Positions 53,449-61,326 of a stretch of 64,000 nt of DNA are shown piece after piece (the first letter of the stretch is position 1; the number at the start of each line of letters is the position of its first letter). Origin of the DNA: Streptomyces albidoflavus (GTDB lineage Bacteria > Actinomycetota > Actinomycetes > Streptomycetales > Streptomycetaceae); the NCBI RefSeq assembly GCF_000719955.1, contig NZ_JOII01000008.1, forward strand, positions 62,001 to 126,000. Reading direction: 5' to 3'. The notes beneath the pieces were generated by a model. The model searched no databases and was not told where the DNA came from. It saw only the letters and a list, made by a program, of their open reading frames with translations. Position numbers and translations under genes: made by a program.

Positions 53449-54729
53449 TCAGGGACGGCCCGCGCCGTCGTCCACCGGGGCGGCCGTCGTGGCGTCCGGC
53501 CACGGCGGCACGGCCGTCGCGGCCACCCGGGGCCCGCGCGGCCGCAGCGCCGGGGCGAGCAGGGCGGCCACCACCAGCAGGCCCAGCACCACGCCCATCG
53601 TCGGCCGCAGCCCCACATGGTCGGCGAGGAAACCGAGCGAGGGCGGCCCCACCAGGAAGGCCAGATACCCGGCGGTGGCGACCGCGCTGACCCGGGCGGC
53701 CGCCCCCTCGGGGTCGTCGCCCGCCGCCGAGATGCTCACCGGGAAGCCGAGCGAGGCGCCGAGCCCCCACAGCACCACCGCCGCACCCGCCACCAGCGGG
53801 CTCGGCGAGAAGACCACCAGGGCGACCCCCACCGCCGCCACCGCCGCACTGGCCCGCACCACGGCCGCCCGCCCGAACCGCTCCAGGAACGGCCCGCCCG
53901 CGAACCGGCCCACCGTCATCGCGACGGCGAACGCCGTGTACGTCAGCGACCCGGCGGTGGCGCTCACCCCGTGCCCGTCGACCATCAGCAGCGGCAGCCA
54001 GTCGTTGGCGGCGCCCTCGGTGAACGCCATCACCAGCACGATCATCCCGATCAGCACCAGCCGGCCGTCCCGCCACACCCGCAGCGCCGCCAGCCGGTCC
54101 CTCGGCCCCGCCGCGGCCTCCGCCGCCGCCTCCCGGCCGGTCCCGGCGGGCACCGCACGCACCGCCCAGACCGTGGCCGCCGCCGTCAGCACCGCCACCG
54201 CCAGCAGATGGGCGCCGACGGGGAAGTGCGCCGCCGTCAGCGCCAGCCCGAGCAGCGCCCCGAGGACCGTGCCGAGGCTGAAGCAGCCGTGCAGCACCGG
54301 CAGCACCGGCCGGCCGATGCGCCGCTCGACGGCCGCGCCCTCGATGTTGACCGCCACCTCGGCGAGGCCCAGCCCCGAGCCGAACAGGGCGAGCCCCGCG
54401 AAGACCCCGCCCGCCAGCGACCACTGGGCACCGCCCGCGGTCACCGCGAGCCCGGCGGTCAGCACGGCCGCGCCGCCCCACATCACGGACCGCCCGCCGT
54501 ACCGCCGCACCAGCGGCCCGGAGACCAGCACCCCCGCCATCGACCCGGTCGACAGCCCGAACAGCACCACGCCCATCCCGCCGGTACTCACCCCGAGCGC
54601 GTCCCGCACCGCCGGCGTCCGCGCCACCCAGGAAGCCATGCCGACCCCGGCGACCAGCATGAGGACGAAGAGGGCGGCACGCCAGCGGCGGGTGGCCTGG
54701 TCCAGCACGGCAGAATCCTCGGCAGACAC
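53449..54729 (-). CDS. MFS transporter divergent from a TetR repressor
   Basis: A 426-residue major facilitator with 12 predicted membrane segments. VSGPLVRRYGGRSVMWGG carries the A-type loop and the Gly/Ala-rich helices resemble YbjJ-like and fucose-permease-like members. The start is a GTG at 54729; a GTG at 54708 is an alternative. A disordered Pro/Asp-rich tail of about 30 residues ends it. It is probably an efflux pump under the divergent TetR repressor, whose twin palindromes lie directly upstream. Confidence 0.88.
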   Translation of the reverse strand: MSAEDSAVLDQATRRWRAALFVLMLVAGVGMASWVARTPAVRDALGVSTGGMGVVLFGLSTGSMAGVLVSGPLVRRYGGRSVMWGGAAVLTAGLAVTAGGAQWSLAGGVFAGLALFGSGLGLAEVAVNIEGAAVERRIGRPVLPVLHGCFSLGTVLGALLGLALTAAHFPVGAHLLAVAVLTAAATVWAVRAVPAGTGREAAAEAAAGPRDRLAALRVWRDGRLVLIGMIVLVMAFTEGAANDWLPLLMVDGHGVSATAGSLTYTAFAVAMTVGRFAGGPFLERFGRAAVVRASAAVAAVGVALVVFSPSPLVAGAAVVLWGLGASLGFPVSISAAGDDPEGAAARVSAVATAGYLAFLVGPPSLGFLADHVGLRPTMGVVLGLLVVAALLAPALRPRGPRVAATAVPPWPDATTAAPVDDGAGRP

Positions 54730-54739
54730 GGGGCGGGAA

Positions 54740-54776
54740 CGTACGGTCGTACGCCCCCGGAGTGTACGACCGTACG
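54740..54776. promoter_or_regulatory. Twin palindromic operators for the TetR/MFS pair
   Basis: CGTACGGTCGTACG (54740-54753) and TGTACGACCGTACG (54763-54776) are inverted copies of each other, and each is itself CGTACG-NN-CGTACG. The centres are 23 bases apart. They sit just upstream of the MFS start and 84 bases from the TetR start, as expected for two TetR dimers repressing both genes. Confidence 0.7.
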
Positions 54777-54859
54777 CCCGGCACCCGCACCCCGTCTCCG
54801 CGCCCGGCGCTACCGTGAGGCCCCGGCGGCGCACCCGCACCGCACGACCAGGAGGACCA

Positions 54860-55453
54860 GTGGCGACCGGAAAGACCGACCCCGACCGGCGGGAACGCAT
54901 CCTCGCCGCCGTGCTGGACCTCATCGCCGAGGACGGCGTGGCCGGCGTCTCGCACCGCAAGGCGGCGGCGCGGGCCGGGGTGCCGCTGGGCTCGATGACC
55001 TACCACTTCGCCTCGATGGACGAACTGCTCCGCGAGGCGTTCACCCGCTTCTCCTCGACCATCGTCGCGGTCTTCGAGGAACGCCTGGGCGCCGCGACCA
55101 CCGCCGACGAGGCCCGCGCCGCCGTGGTCGGCCTCGTCCACCACCTCTCCAGCGGCAACCAGCGCGACCTGATCCTCACCCAGGAGCTCTACACGCTGGC
55201 CGCCCGCCGCCCCGCCTACCGCGAACTGACCCGCGCCTGGATGGCCCGCAGCCGCACCATCCTGGAACGCCACTTCGACCCCGACACCTCCCGCCAGCTC
55301 GACGCCCTCATCGAGGGCCTCTCCCTCCACCGCGCCCTGGACACCGAACCCCACGAACGGGCGGTGACGGTGGAGGCGGTGGAGCGGATCACTGCCGGAG
55401 GCACCTCAGGCGGGCGCGAGGGTGCCGGTCAGGCCGGGCCGCCGCGCTCGTAG
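54860..55453 (+). CDS. TetR-family transcriptional repressor
   Basis: A 197-residue repressor. The N-terminal helix-turn-helix (about 8-55) reads DRRERILAAVLDLIAEDGVAGVSHRKAAARAGVPLGSMTYHFASMDEL, characteristic of the family. The helical ligand domain fills 70-190. The GTG start at 54860 has a GGAGGACCA ribosome binding site. It is divergent from the MFS gene. Its last 25 bases overlap the convergent Stealth gene. Confidence 0.9.
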   Translation: MATGKTDPDRRERILAAVLDLIAEDGVAGVSHRKAAARAGVPLGSMTYHFASMDELLREAFTRFSSTIVAVFEERLGAATTADEARAAVVGLVHHLSSGNQRDLILTQELYTLAARRPAYRELTRAWMARSRTILERHFDPDTSRQLDALIEGLSLHRALDTEPHERAVTVEAVERITAGGTSGGREGAGQAGPPRS

Positions 55454-57168
55454 CGGCTGGGGAAGGGGAAGTACGTCTCCAGGAAGGTGTGGATCTTCCG
55501 GTTGATGGCGTCCTGCTCGTCGGCGGGGCTGTTGACGTCGTTGAGGCAGAAGAAGTCGAACCGGCGGTTGGCCACCAGCTCCTCCAGCCGCTCGCCGGCG
55601 TCCGGGCGGGCCACGTCGATGTACCGGGTCTTGTACGTGCCCGGCACGGCGCGACCGGTCAGGAACGCCTGGTGGTGGTGGAAGGAGGCGCCCATCGCGA
55701 TGTCCGTCGGGGCGCGGAAGCGGGAGCGAGCGGTGCGGTCGACCTCTTCGGCGAACCGCTCCTCTATCTCCCGCATGACCGAGCGGATCTGCGGGTGCGG
55801 GGTGTGGGCGAACTTGTTGACGGTCATCCGCCCGTGTTCCTCGCGCAGCAGCCGCCGGACGTTCTTGCCCGCCGAGTTGGGCGCGGGCTCCTCCGGGTGC
55901 GGGGCGCCGAGGCCCAGCTGCGAGGGGGAGAAGGGCAGCTTGGCGATGCCGTTGCCGTGGAAGAAGTGGTTCGGGGTGACCGGGCGGCCGAGGAAGATGT
56001 CGTCGTTGAAGTACAGGTAGTGCTCGGACAGCCCGGGGATGCGGTGGAGCTGGGTGCCGATGGCGTGCGAGTTGAAGACCGGCAGGGCCTCGGGGGAGCG
56101 GAAGATGTCCTTGTGGTCGACGACGTGGACGCCCGGCGCGGAGGTGTCGAGCCAGGCCGGGGTCTGTCCGTCGGTGACGATGTAGATGTTCCGCAGGAAG
56201 GGCGCGTACATCTGCAGGGAGCGCAGTGAGTACTTGAGTTCGTCGTGGCTGGTGTAGCGGGAGGCGCCGGCCTCCCGGGAGGAGGCGCCCGGTGCGCCGC
56301 CGGTCCGGTGGGCCTCGCGCTTGGCGGCCAGGCCGGGGTCGTCGCCGTCCACCCAGGTGTAGACGACGTCGAGCGGGAAATCGACGGTGTCGATGACCGG
56401 CTCGACGAACTCGGCGAAGGTCGGGTGGCCGCTTCCGCCGATGGTGCGGACGGCGGGCGTCTGCGCCTGCGCGGGCACCACGTCGGAGACCGCGTTCTGC
56501 CGGGGACCCACGAGTGCCCCGGCCAGCAGCGCGGGCGGTGCCTGGTACCGCAGGCCCCGCAGCAGCTCCGTGGCGCGCTCGTCGCCCTCCTCCGCCCCGT
56601 CGAGCAGGTGCTGCCCGTCCCGCCAGAACTCCACGTCGCAGCCACGGACGAGCCCGGCGAGTATCTGGCCGGACGGGCCGAGCAGGATCTCCCCGAACCG
56701 GATGACGGTCCGGCGTTTCAGTTCGGCGGGCAGCGCGCCCTCGGCGTACAGCGCCGCCTCGTCCGGCCACGGGTTCCGGCCGGGCTCCGCCGCGTAGAGG
56801 GCGGTGGTCGCGAACAGCTCCCGCAGGGCACTCAGCAGAGCCTTGCGGTCCGAGAGGCGGACACCGACGACGTACCGCTGGACCGAGCGGCCCGGCACCA
56901 TGAAGTAGTCGACGCCCGCGTGGCGCAGCGCCTGGGTGACCAGGCCGAGGTTGCGCTGGGCCGCCTCGGCCTCCTCCAGGCTGTGCACCCGGCGCCCCAC
57001 CCAGACGCGTTCGCCGGCCTCGACCTCGGCCAGCTCCGGGTCGCCGGCCAGCAGCGCTTCGCGCCGCTTCGCCGCCTTCTGCGCCGCCTGTTCGGCCTCG
57101 TCGGCCACGGAGGCGCCGCGCCGCGTGTCACGGCGCAGACGGGAGAGGAGCGGCTTGGGCGTCGACAT
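55429..57168 (-). CDS. Stealth-family sugar-phosphate transferase
   Basis: A 579-residue cytoplasmic glycosyl-phosphotransferase with all four Stealth regions: CR1 PLDVVYTWVDGDDP (about 258-271), CR2 SHDELKYSLRSLQMYAPFLRN (about 305-325), CR3 HYLYFNDDIFLGRP (about 378-391, carrying the Asp pair) and CR4 NSPADEQDAINRKIHTFLE (about 548-566). Stealth proteins transfer hexose-1-phosphate or similar to cell-wall or capsule polysaccharide. The N-terminal 240 residues are an extra region with a helical start. It converges on the TetR gene with a 25-base overlap. Confidence 0.9.
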   Translation of the reverse strand: MSTPKPLLSRLRRDTRRGASVADEAEQAAQKAAKRREALLAGDPELAEVEAGERVWVGRRVHSLEEAEAAQRNLGLVTQALRHAGVDYFMVPGRSVQRYVVGVRLSDRKALLSALRELFATTALYAAEPGRNPWPDEAALYAEGALPAELKRRTVIRFGEILLGPSGQILAGLVRGCDVEFWRDGQHLLDGAEEGDERATELLRGLRYQAPPALLAGALVGPRQNAVSDVVPAQAQTPAVRTIGGSGHPTFAEFVEPVIDTVDFPLDVVYTWVDGDDPGLAAKREAHRTGGAPGASSREAGASRYTSHDELKYSLRSLQMYAPFLRNIYIVTDGQTPAWLDTSAPGVHVVDHKDIFRSPEALPVFNSHAIGTQLHRIPGLSEHYLYFNDDIFLGRPVTPNHFFHGNGIAKLPFSPSQLGLGAPHPEEPAPNSAGKNVRRLLREEHGRMTVNKFAHTPHPQIRSVMREIEERFAEEVDRTARSRFRAPTDIAMGASFHHHQAFLTGRAVPGTYKTRYIDVARPDAGERLEELVANRRFDFFCLNDVNSPADEQDAINRKIHTFLETYFPFPSRYERGGPA

Positions 57169-57517
57169 GAGCGTCCGATCTGATCAGGCCGACGGGGGAG
57201 GCGGTCTCTCGACCGGCCTGGCGAGGTGGCCGCTGCCTCGGCGCGTTCTCCGTACCTGCTCACACTGCCGTTCGACGGTGGACCGGCGCTACGCCCACCG
57301 GGCAAGCGTGAGGCGCCCGTGCCTCATTCGCGGCCGAAATGCATTCTTTTCCCGTACAACCTTCCGGTCCGGACCGCCATGCGGTGCTGAAAGCCGAGGT
57401 CGGACGGTGTGTCCGCTGTTCATTGGTTGTCCATGTTCGGTCAACTGCGGGGCTCTAGGGTTCCGGCCGAGCGGGACCCCCGGCCAACGGGCCGGGGGGC
57501 GGACTACACCCCACGGA
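57169..57517. promoter_or_regulatory. Divergent spacer with PHO box
   Basis: These 349 bases separate the Stealth and PhoX-like genes. No gene is convincing in them. The part from about 57330 to 57450 is visibly lower in GC than the genes, and the PHO-box-like repeat listed separately lies in it. Confidence 0.6.
57418..57461 (+). promoter_or_regulatory. PHO box and -10 hexamer of the PhoX-like gene
   Basis: Three tandem 11-base units GTTCATTGGTT (57418-57428), GTCCATGTTCG (57429-57439) and GTCAACTGCGG (57440-57450) match the direct-repeat architecture of Streptomyces PhoP binding sites. A TAGGGT -10-like hexamer (57456-57461) follows at the right distance. The gene is probably induced by phosphate limitation. 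Confidence 0.65.
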
Positions 57518-58684
57518 GTGGCAGTGGAACGTCGAAGCTTCCTGCGCACCACGGTCGTCGGCACCTCGGCCGTCGCCCTCGGCGGCAGCCTGTGGGCCGG
57601 CACGGCCCACGCGGCCCCGGCCCAGCCCGGCCCCGGCCCCTACGGCCCGATCGGCTCCGCCGACGCCCAGGGCATCCGGCTGCCCGCCGGCTTCCGCAGC
57701 CGGGTCGTCGCCCGGACCGGCCGGCGAGTGGCGGGCACCTCGTACACCTGGCACCCCGCGCCGGACGGCGGCGCCTGCTACGCCGACGGCGGCGGCTGGA
57801 TCTACGTGTCCAACTCCGAGGTGAGCCCGGACGGCGGGGCCGGGGCGATCCGCTTCTCCTCCTCCGGCGACATCACCGGCGCCCACCGCATCCTCTCCGG
57901 CACCCGCACCAACTGCGCGGGCGGCAGCACCCCGTGGCAGACCTGGCTCTCCTGCGAGGAGGTCGACCGGGGGTACGTCTACGAGACCGACCCGTGGGGC
58001 GTGAAGGCGGCGGTGCGGCGGGACGCGATGGGCCGTTTCAAGCACGAGGCCGCGGCCGCCGACCCGGTCCGCAAGGTGGTCTACCTGACCGAGGACGTCA
58101 CCGACGGCTGCTTCTACCGCTTCACGCCCACCACCTGGGGCGACCTCTCCACCGGCCGCCTGGAGGTGCTGCGGATGGGCTCCGGCACCAGCGGCGCCGT
58201 CACCTGGGCCGCCGTCCCCGACCCGTCCGGCGCCGCCACCGCCACCCGGAACCAGGTCTCGGGCGCCAAGCGGTTCAACGGCGGCGAGGGGTGCCACTAC
58301 GCCGACGACACCTGCTGGTTCACCACCAAGGGCGACAACCGGGTCTGGCGGTACGACGCCGTCGCCCAGCGCCTCGACCTCACCTACGACGACTCGCTGG
58401 TGACCGGCGGGGCCGCGCCCCTGACCGGCGTCGACAACGTCACCGGCAGCTCCTCCGGCGACCTGTACGTCGCCGAGGACGGCGGGTCGATGGACATCTG
58501 CGTCATCACCCCGGACGACGTGGTCACCCCGTTCCTGCGGATCGAGGGCCAGTCCGCCTCCGAGATCACCGGCCCCGCCTTCTCCCCGGACGGCACCCGC
58601 CTCTATTTCTCCAGCCAGCGGGGGACCAGCGGCAGTTCCTCCGGCGGCATCACCTACGAGGTCACCGGCCCGTTCCGCCGCTGA
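57518..58684 (+). CDS. Tat-secreted PhoX-like (DUF839) protein
   Basis: A 388-residue exported protein. The twin-arginine signal is VERRSFLRTTVVGTSAVALGG, cleaved near AHAAP. The beta-propeller-like DUF839/PhoX domain fills the rest: WHPAPDGGACY, YVSNSEVSPDGGAG, WLSCEEV, FKHEAAAADP and LTEDVTDGCFYRF, with the acidic residues that in PhoX alkaline phosphatases bind Ca2+ and Fe3+. A phosphatase or phosphodiesterase role outside the cell is likely and fits the PHO box upstream. A GTG at 57518 is used; GTG 57524 is also possible. Terminator follows. Confidence 0.85.
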   Translation: MAVERRSFLRTTVVGTSAVALGGSLWAGTAHAAPAQPGPGPYGPIGSADAQGIRLPAGFRSRVVARTGRRVAGTSYTWHPAPDGGACYADGGGWIYVSNSEVSPDGGAGAIRFSSSGDITGAHRILSGTRTNCAGGSTPWQTWLSCEEVDRGYVYETDPWGVKAAVRRDAMGRFKHEAAAADPVRKVVYLTEDVTDGCFYRFTPTTWGDLSTGRLEVLRMGSGTSGAVTWAAVPDPSGAATATRNQVSGAKRFNGGEGCHYADDTCWFTTKGDNRVWRYDAVAQRLDLTYDDSLVTGGAAPLTGVDNVTGSSSGDLYVAEDGGSMDICVITPDDVVTPFLRIEGQSASEITGPAFSPDGTRLYFSSQRGTSGSSSGGITYEVTGPFRR

Positions 58685-58709
58685 CCCGCTCCCGCACCGC
58701 GCCTCGCCC

Positions 58710-58749
58710 AGGCCGTCCGGCCGCCCCGCCCCGGGGCGCCGGGCGGCCT
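58710..58749 (+). terminator. Terminator of the PhoX-like gene
   Basis: AGGCCGTCCGGC (58710-58721) pairs with GCCGGGCGGCCT (58738-58749) with one G-U pair, and CGCCCCG/CGGGGCG extends the stem inward, leaving a tiny loop. TT follows. It is a very stable hairpin. Confidence 0.8.
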
Positions 58750-58831
58750 TTCGGCGTGTGCGAACCGTTGACAGGGTCATGGCGTCGATGAAAACTCTCA
58801 CTGTCCGCCCGCATGGCAGCGACTGAGCTAC

Positions 58832-58844
58832 GCAAAAAGCTTGC
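58832..58844. promoter_or_regulatory. GCAA-N5-TTGC in the alpha-glucanase promoter region
   Basis: A short inverted repeat in an AT-richer patch 129 bases before the glucanase start. LacI-type operators of Streptomyces glycanase genes often have comparable GC-centred palindromes, but four-base arms are weak evidence. Confidence 0.25.
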
Positions 58845-58972
58845 ATTGCTGACGTAAGAACGGGTGGATGGCTCACGTACCGCCCGTGCCGCCGGTAGCC
58901 CCCACGCCGCTCCACGCCCCCGACGTGCACGCCTGAATCGACTCTGTCGACCCCACGGAAACAGAGGACACC

Positions 58973-60889
58973 ATGCAGTGGAAACACGTCACACGCCGTC
59001 TGGCCTGCGGGGTTCCCCTCGCCTGCCTGCTCGCGGCCGGCCTCGCCCCCAGCGCGGCCTCGGCCGCCGACCCGGAGGCGGCCCGGGGTGCGGAAGCCGC
59101 CCGGAGCGCCGCCGCCGACCGGGGCGCCGACCTGCCGTACACCGAGTACGAGGCGGAGGACGGCACGTACGAGGGGACGCTCCTCGAGGCCGACGAGAAG
59201 CGGACCTTCGGGCACACCAACTTCGGCACCGAGTCCTCCGGCCGCAAGTCGGTGCGGCTCGACTCGACCGGCGAGTTCGTCTCCTTCACCTCGACGGCGG
59301 CGGCCAACTCGATCGTGGTCCGCAACTCCATCCCCGACGCGCCCCAGGGCGGCGGCATCGACGCCACCCTCAGCCTCTACGCCGACGGTGAGTTCGTGCA
59401 GAAGCTCGAACTCTCCTCCCGGCACAGCTGGCTGTACGGCAACTCCGACGACCCGGAGTCGCTGACCAACACCCCGCAGGCCGACGCGCGCCGCCTCTTC
59501 GACGAGTCGCACGCGCTGCTGGAGCGGAGCTATCCGGCCGGCACCGAGTTCAAGCTCCAGCGGGACGCGGGTGACGACGCGGAGTTCTACGTCGTCGACC
59601 TGGTCGACCTGGAGGAGGTCGCGCCCCCGGCCGAGAAGCCCGCCGAGTGCACCTCGATCACCGAGTTCGGCGCCGTCCCCGACGACCAGGGCGACGACAC
59701 CGACGCGCTCCAGGCCGCCGTCACCGCCGACCAGAACGCCGAGATCGACTGCGTCTGGGTCCCGGCCGGCCAGTGGCGCCAGGAGCGGAAGATCCTCACC
59801 GACGACCCGCAGGACCGGGGCGAGTTCAACCAGGTGGGCATCAGCGACGTCACCATCCGGGGCGCCGGGATGTGGCACTCCCAGTTCTTCACCCTGACCG
59901 AGCCGCACTTCGCCGACGGCATCAACCACCCGCACGAGGGCAACTTCGGCTTCGACATCGACGACAACGTCCAGATCTCCGACCTGGCCATCTTCGGCTC
60001 CGGCCGGATCCGCGGCGGCCCGGACGGCGCCGAGGGCGGCGTCGGCCTCAACGGCCGGTTCGGCAAGAACACCAAGATCTCGAACGTCTGGATCGAGCAC
60101 GCCAACGTCGGTGTCTGGGTCGGCCGCGACCACAGCAACATCCCCGAGCTGTGGGGGCCCGGCGACGGGCTGGAGTTCACCGGCATGCGCGTCCGCAACA
60201 CCTACGCGGACGGCATCAACTTCACCAACGGCACCAGCAACTCCACCGTCGCCGACTCCTCGTTCCGCAACACCGGTGACGACTCCCTCGCCGTCTGGGC
60301 CAGCCGCTACGTCAAGGACCCGGCGACCGACATCGGCAGCGACAACACCTTCACCCACAACACGATCCAGCTGCCCTGGCGCGCCAACGGCATCGCCGTC
60401 TACGGCGGCCACGGCAACACCATCGAGAACAACCTGATCTCCGACACGATGAACTACCCGGGCATCATGCTCGCCACCGACCACGACCCGCTGCCCTTCT
60501 CCGGCGAGACGCTGATCGCCGGCAACGGGCTGTACCGCACCGGCGGCGCCTTCTGGGGCGAGGCGCAGGAGTTCGGCGCCATCACCATCTTCCCGGCCGG
60601 GCAGGACATCACCGGCGTCACCATCCGCGACACCGACATCGAGGACTCCACCTACGACGGCATCCAGTTCAAGAACGGGGGCGGCGCCGCCCCCGGCGTC
60701 ACCATCAGCGACGTCACCATCTCCCAGTCGAACAACGGCGCCGGCATCCTCGCCCAGGGCGGCGCCCGGGGCTCCGCCACCCTCACCGACGTCACCATCT
60801 CCGGCTCCGCCGACGGCGACGTGGTGATCGAGCCGGGCTCGCAGTTCCAGATCACCGGCGGCCCGGCAGGAGTGACGCCCCTGCGCTGA
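58973..60889 (+). CDS. Secreted GH87-type alpha-1,3-glucanase (mycodextranase-like)
   Basis: A 638-residue secreted hydrolase: Sec signal 1-33 (SAASAADP), a CBM35-like domain at about 48-208 (YEAEDGTYEGTLLEAD start) and a parallel beta-helix catalytic domain at about 217-638. Three Asp residues, D413 (YADGINFTNG) and D436-D437 (NTGDDSLAVW), show the same spacing (+23, +24) as the catalytic D1045, D1068 and D1069 reported for a Paenibacillus GH87 glucanase. It should cut alpha-1,3-glucan of fungal walls. It stands alone after a terminator. Confidence 0.82.
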   Translation: MQWKHVTRRLACGVPLACLLAAGLAPSAASAADPEAARGAEAARSAAADRGADLPYTEYEAEDGTYEGTLLEADEKRTFGHTNFGTESSGRKSVRLDSTGEFVSFTSTAAANSIVVRNSIPDAPQGGGIDATLSLYADGEFVQKLELSSRHSWLYGNSDDPESLTNTPQADARRLFDESHALLERSYPAGTEFKLQRDAGDDAEFYVVDLVDLEEVAPPAEKPAECTSITEFGAVPDDQGDDTDALQAAVTADQNAEIDCVWVPAGQWRQERKILTDDPQDRGEFNQVGISDVTIRGAGMWHSQFFTLTEPHFADGINHPHEGNFGFDIDDNVQISDLAIFGSGRIRGGPDGAEGGVGLNGRFGKNTKISNVWIEHANVGVWVGRDHSNIPELWGPGDGLEFTGMRVRNTYADGINFTNGTSNSTVADSSFRNTGDDSLAVWASRYVKDPATDIGSDNTFTHNTIQLPWRANGIAVYGGHGNTIENNLISDTMNYPGIMLATDHDPLPFSGETLIAGNGLYRTGGAFWGEAQEFGAITIFPAGQDITGVTIRDTDIEDSTYDGIQFKNGGGAAPGVTISDVTISQSNNGAGILAQGGARGSATLTDVTISGSADGDVVIEPGSQFQITGGPAGVTPLR

Positions 60890-60908
60890 CCCGGTACGGA
60901 CGGACGAC

Positions 60909-60947
60909 CGTGGCCCGGCCTTCCCGCGAGGGGGAGGCCGGGCCACG
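60909..60947. terminator. Bidirectional terminator
   Basis: CGTGGCCCGGCCTTCCC (60909-60925) pairs with GGGGAGGCCGGGCCACG (60931-60947) through 17 bases with one wobble. It lies between the glucanase stop and the end of the convergent small gene. Confidence 0.8.
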
Positions 60948-60957
60948 GTGTGTCCGG

Positions 60958-61146
60958 TCAGGAGGCCGGGGGAGCGTCGTGGTCCTGGCCGTGCTCCTCT
61001 CCCGCCCCGCCCTCCTGGTGCTCGCTGTGCTCGACCGGGGCGACCGGGGCGGGCTCCGGGCCGAACCGGTCCCCGACCCCGTACGCCGCCCCGAAGGCGA
61101 CGGCCAGCCCGGCCGCGTACAGCCCGATCCGTACTCCTGTGTGCAT
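60958..61146 (-). CDS. His-rich small membrane protein beside copA
   Basis: A 62-residue protein: one membrane segment (about 5-24, RIGLYAAGLAVAFGAAYGVG) and a soluble end rich in His, Glu and Asp (VEHSEHQEGGAGEEHGQDHD) with four His residues, consistent with metal binding. It is divergent from the copper ATPase, and a CsoR box is 59 bases upstream of its start, so I infer copper-controlled expression. No family is recognised. It might be a copper chaperone-like or sensor peptide at the membrane outer face. Confidence 0.65.
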   Translation of the reverse strand: MHTGVRIGLYAAGLAVAFGAAYGVGDRFGPEPAPVAPVEHSEHQEGGAGEEHGQDHDAPPAS

Positions 61147-61204
61147 GACCGCTCCCTCGTCCCCGCCGGTGCCGGCGCCTGCCGGGTGAAATCTGCCTCC
61201 AAGG

Positions 61205-61299
61205 TACCCCCTGGGGGTATCAAGTCAAGCGGTCAGAATCCCTTGCGATCGATACCGCTGGGGGGTATACCTGGCACCGAAGGGTACCCCCTGGAGGTA
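61205..61299. promoter_or_regulatory. Three CsoR-type copper operators
   Basis: TACCCCC-T-GGGGGTA (61205-61219) is a perfect palindrome. TACCGCTGGGGGGTA (61253-61267) and TACCCCCTGGAGGTA (61285-61299) are near copies. The pattern matches the Streptomyces CsoR consensus of TACCC...GGGTA arms. They lie between the divergent His-rich peptide gene and copA and should block both promoters until Cu(I) is bound. Confidence 0.85.
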
Positions 61300-61326
61300 T
61301 CCGGGACCGACGGAGAGGCAGTGGGT

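Noticed and set aside
53407..56229. 940-codon plus-strand frame across the MFS, TetR and Stealth genes
   Set aside because: The translation is Arg/Pro/His-rich and overlaps three well supported genes in other frames.
57455..60946. 1163-codon open frame antisense to the PhoX-like and glucanase genes
   Set aside because: It spans two real genes, their terminator and a promoter, with low-complexity translation and no ribosome binding site.
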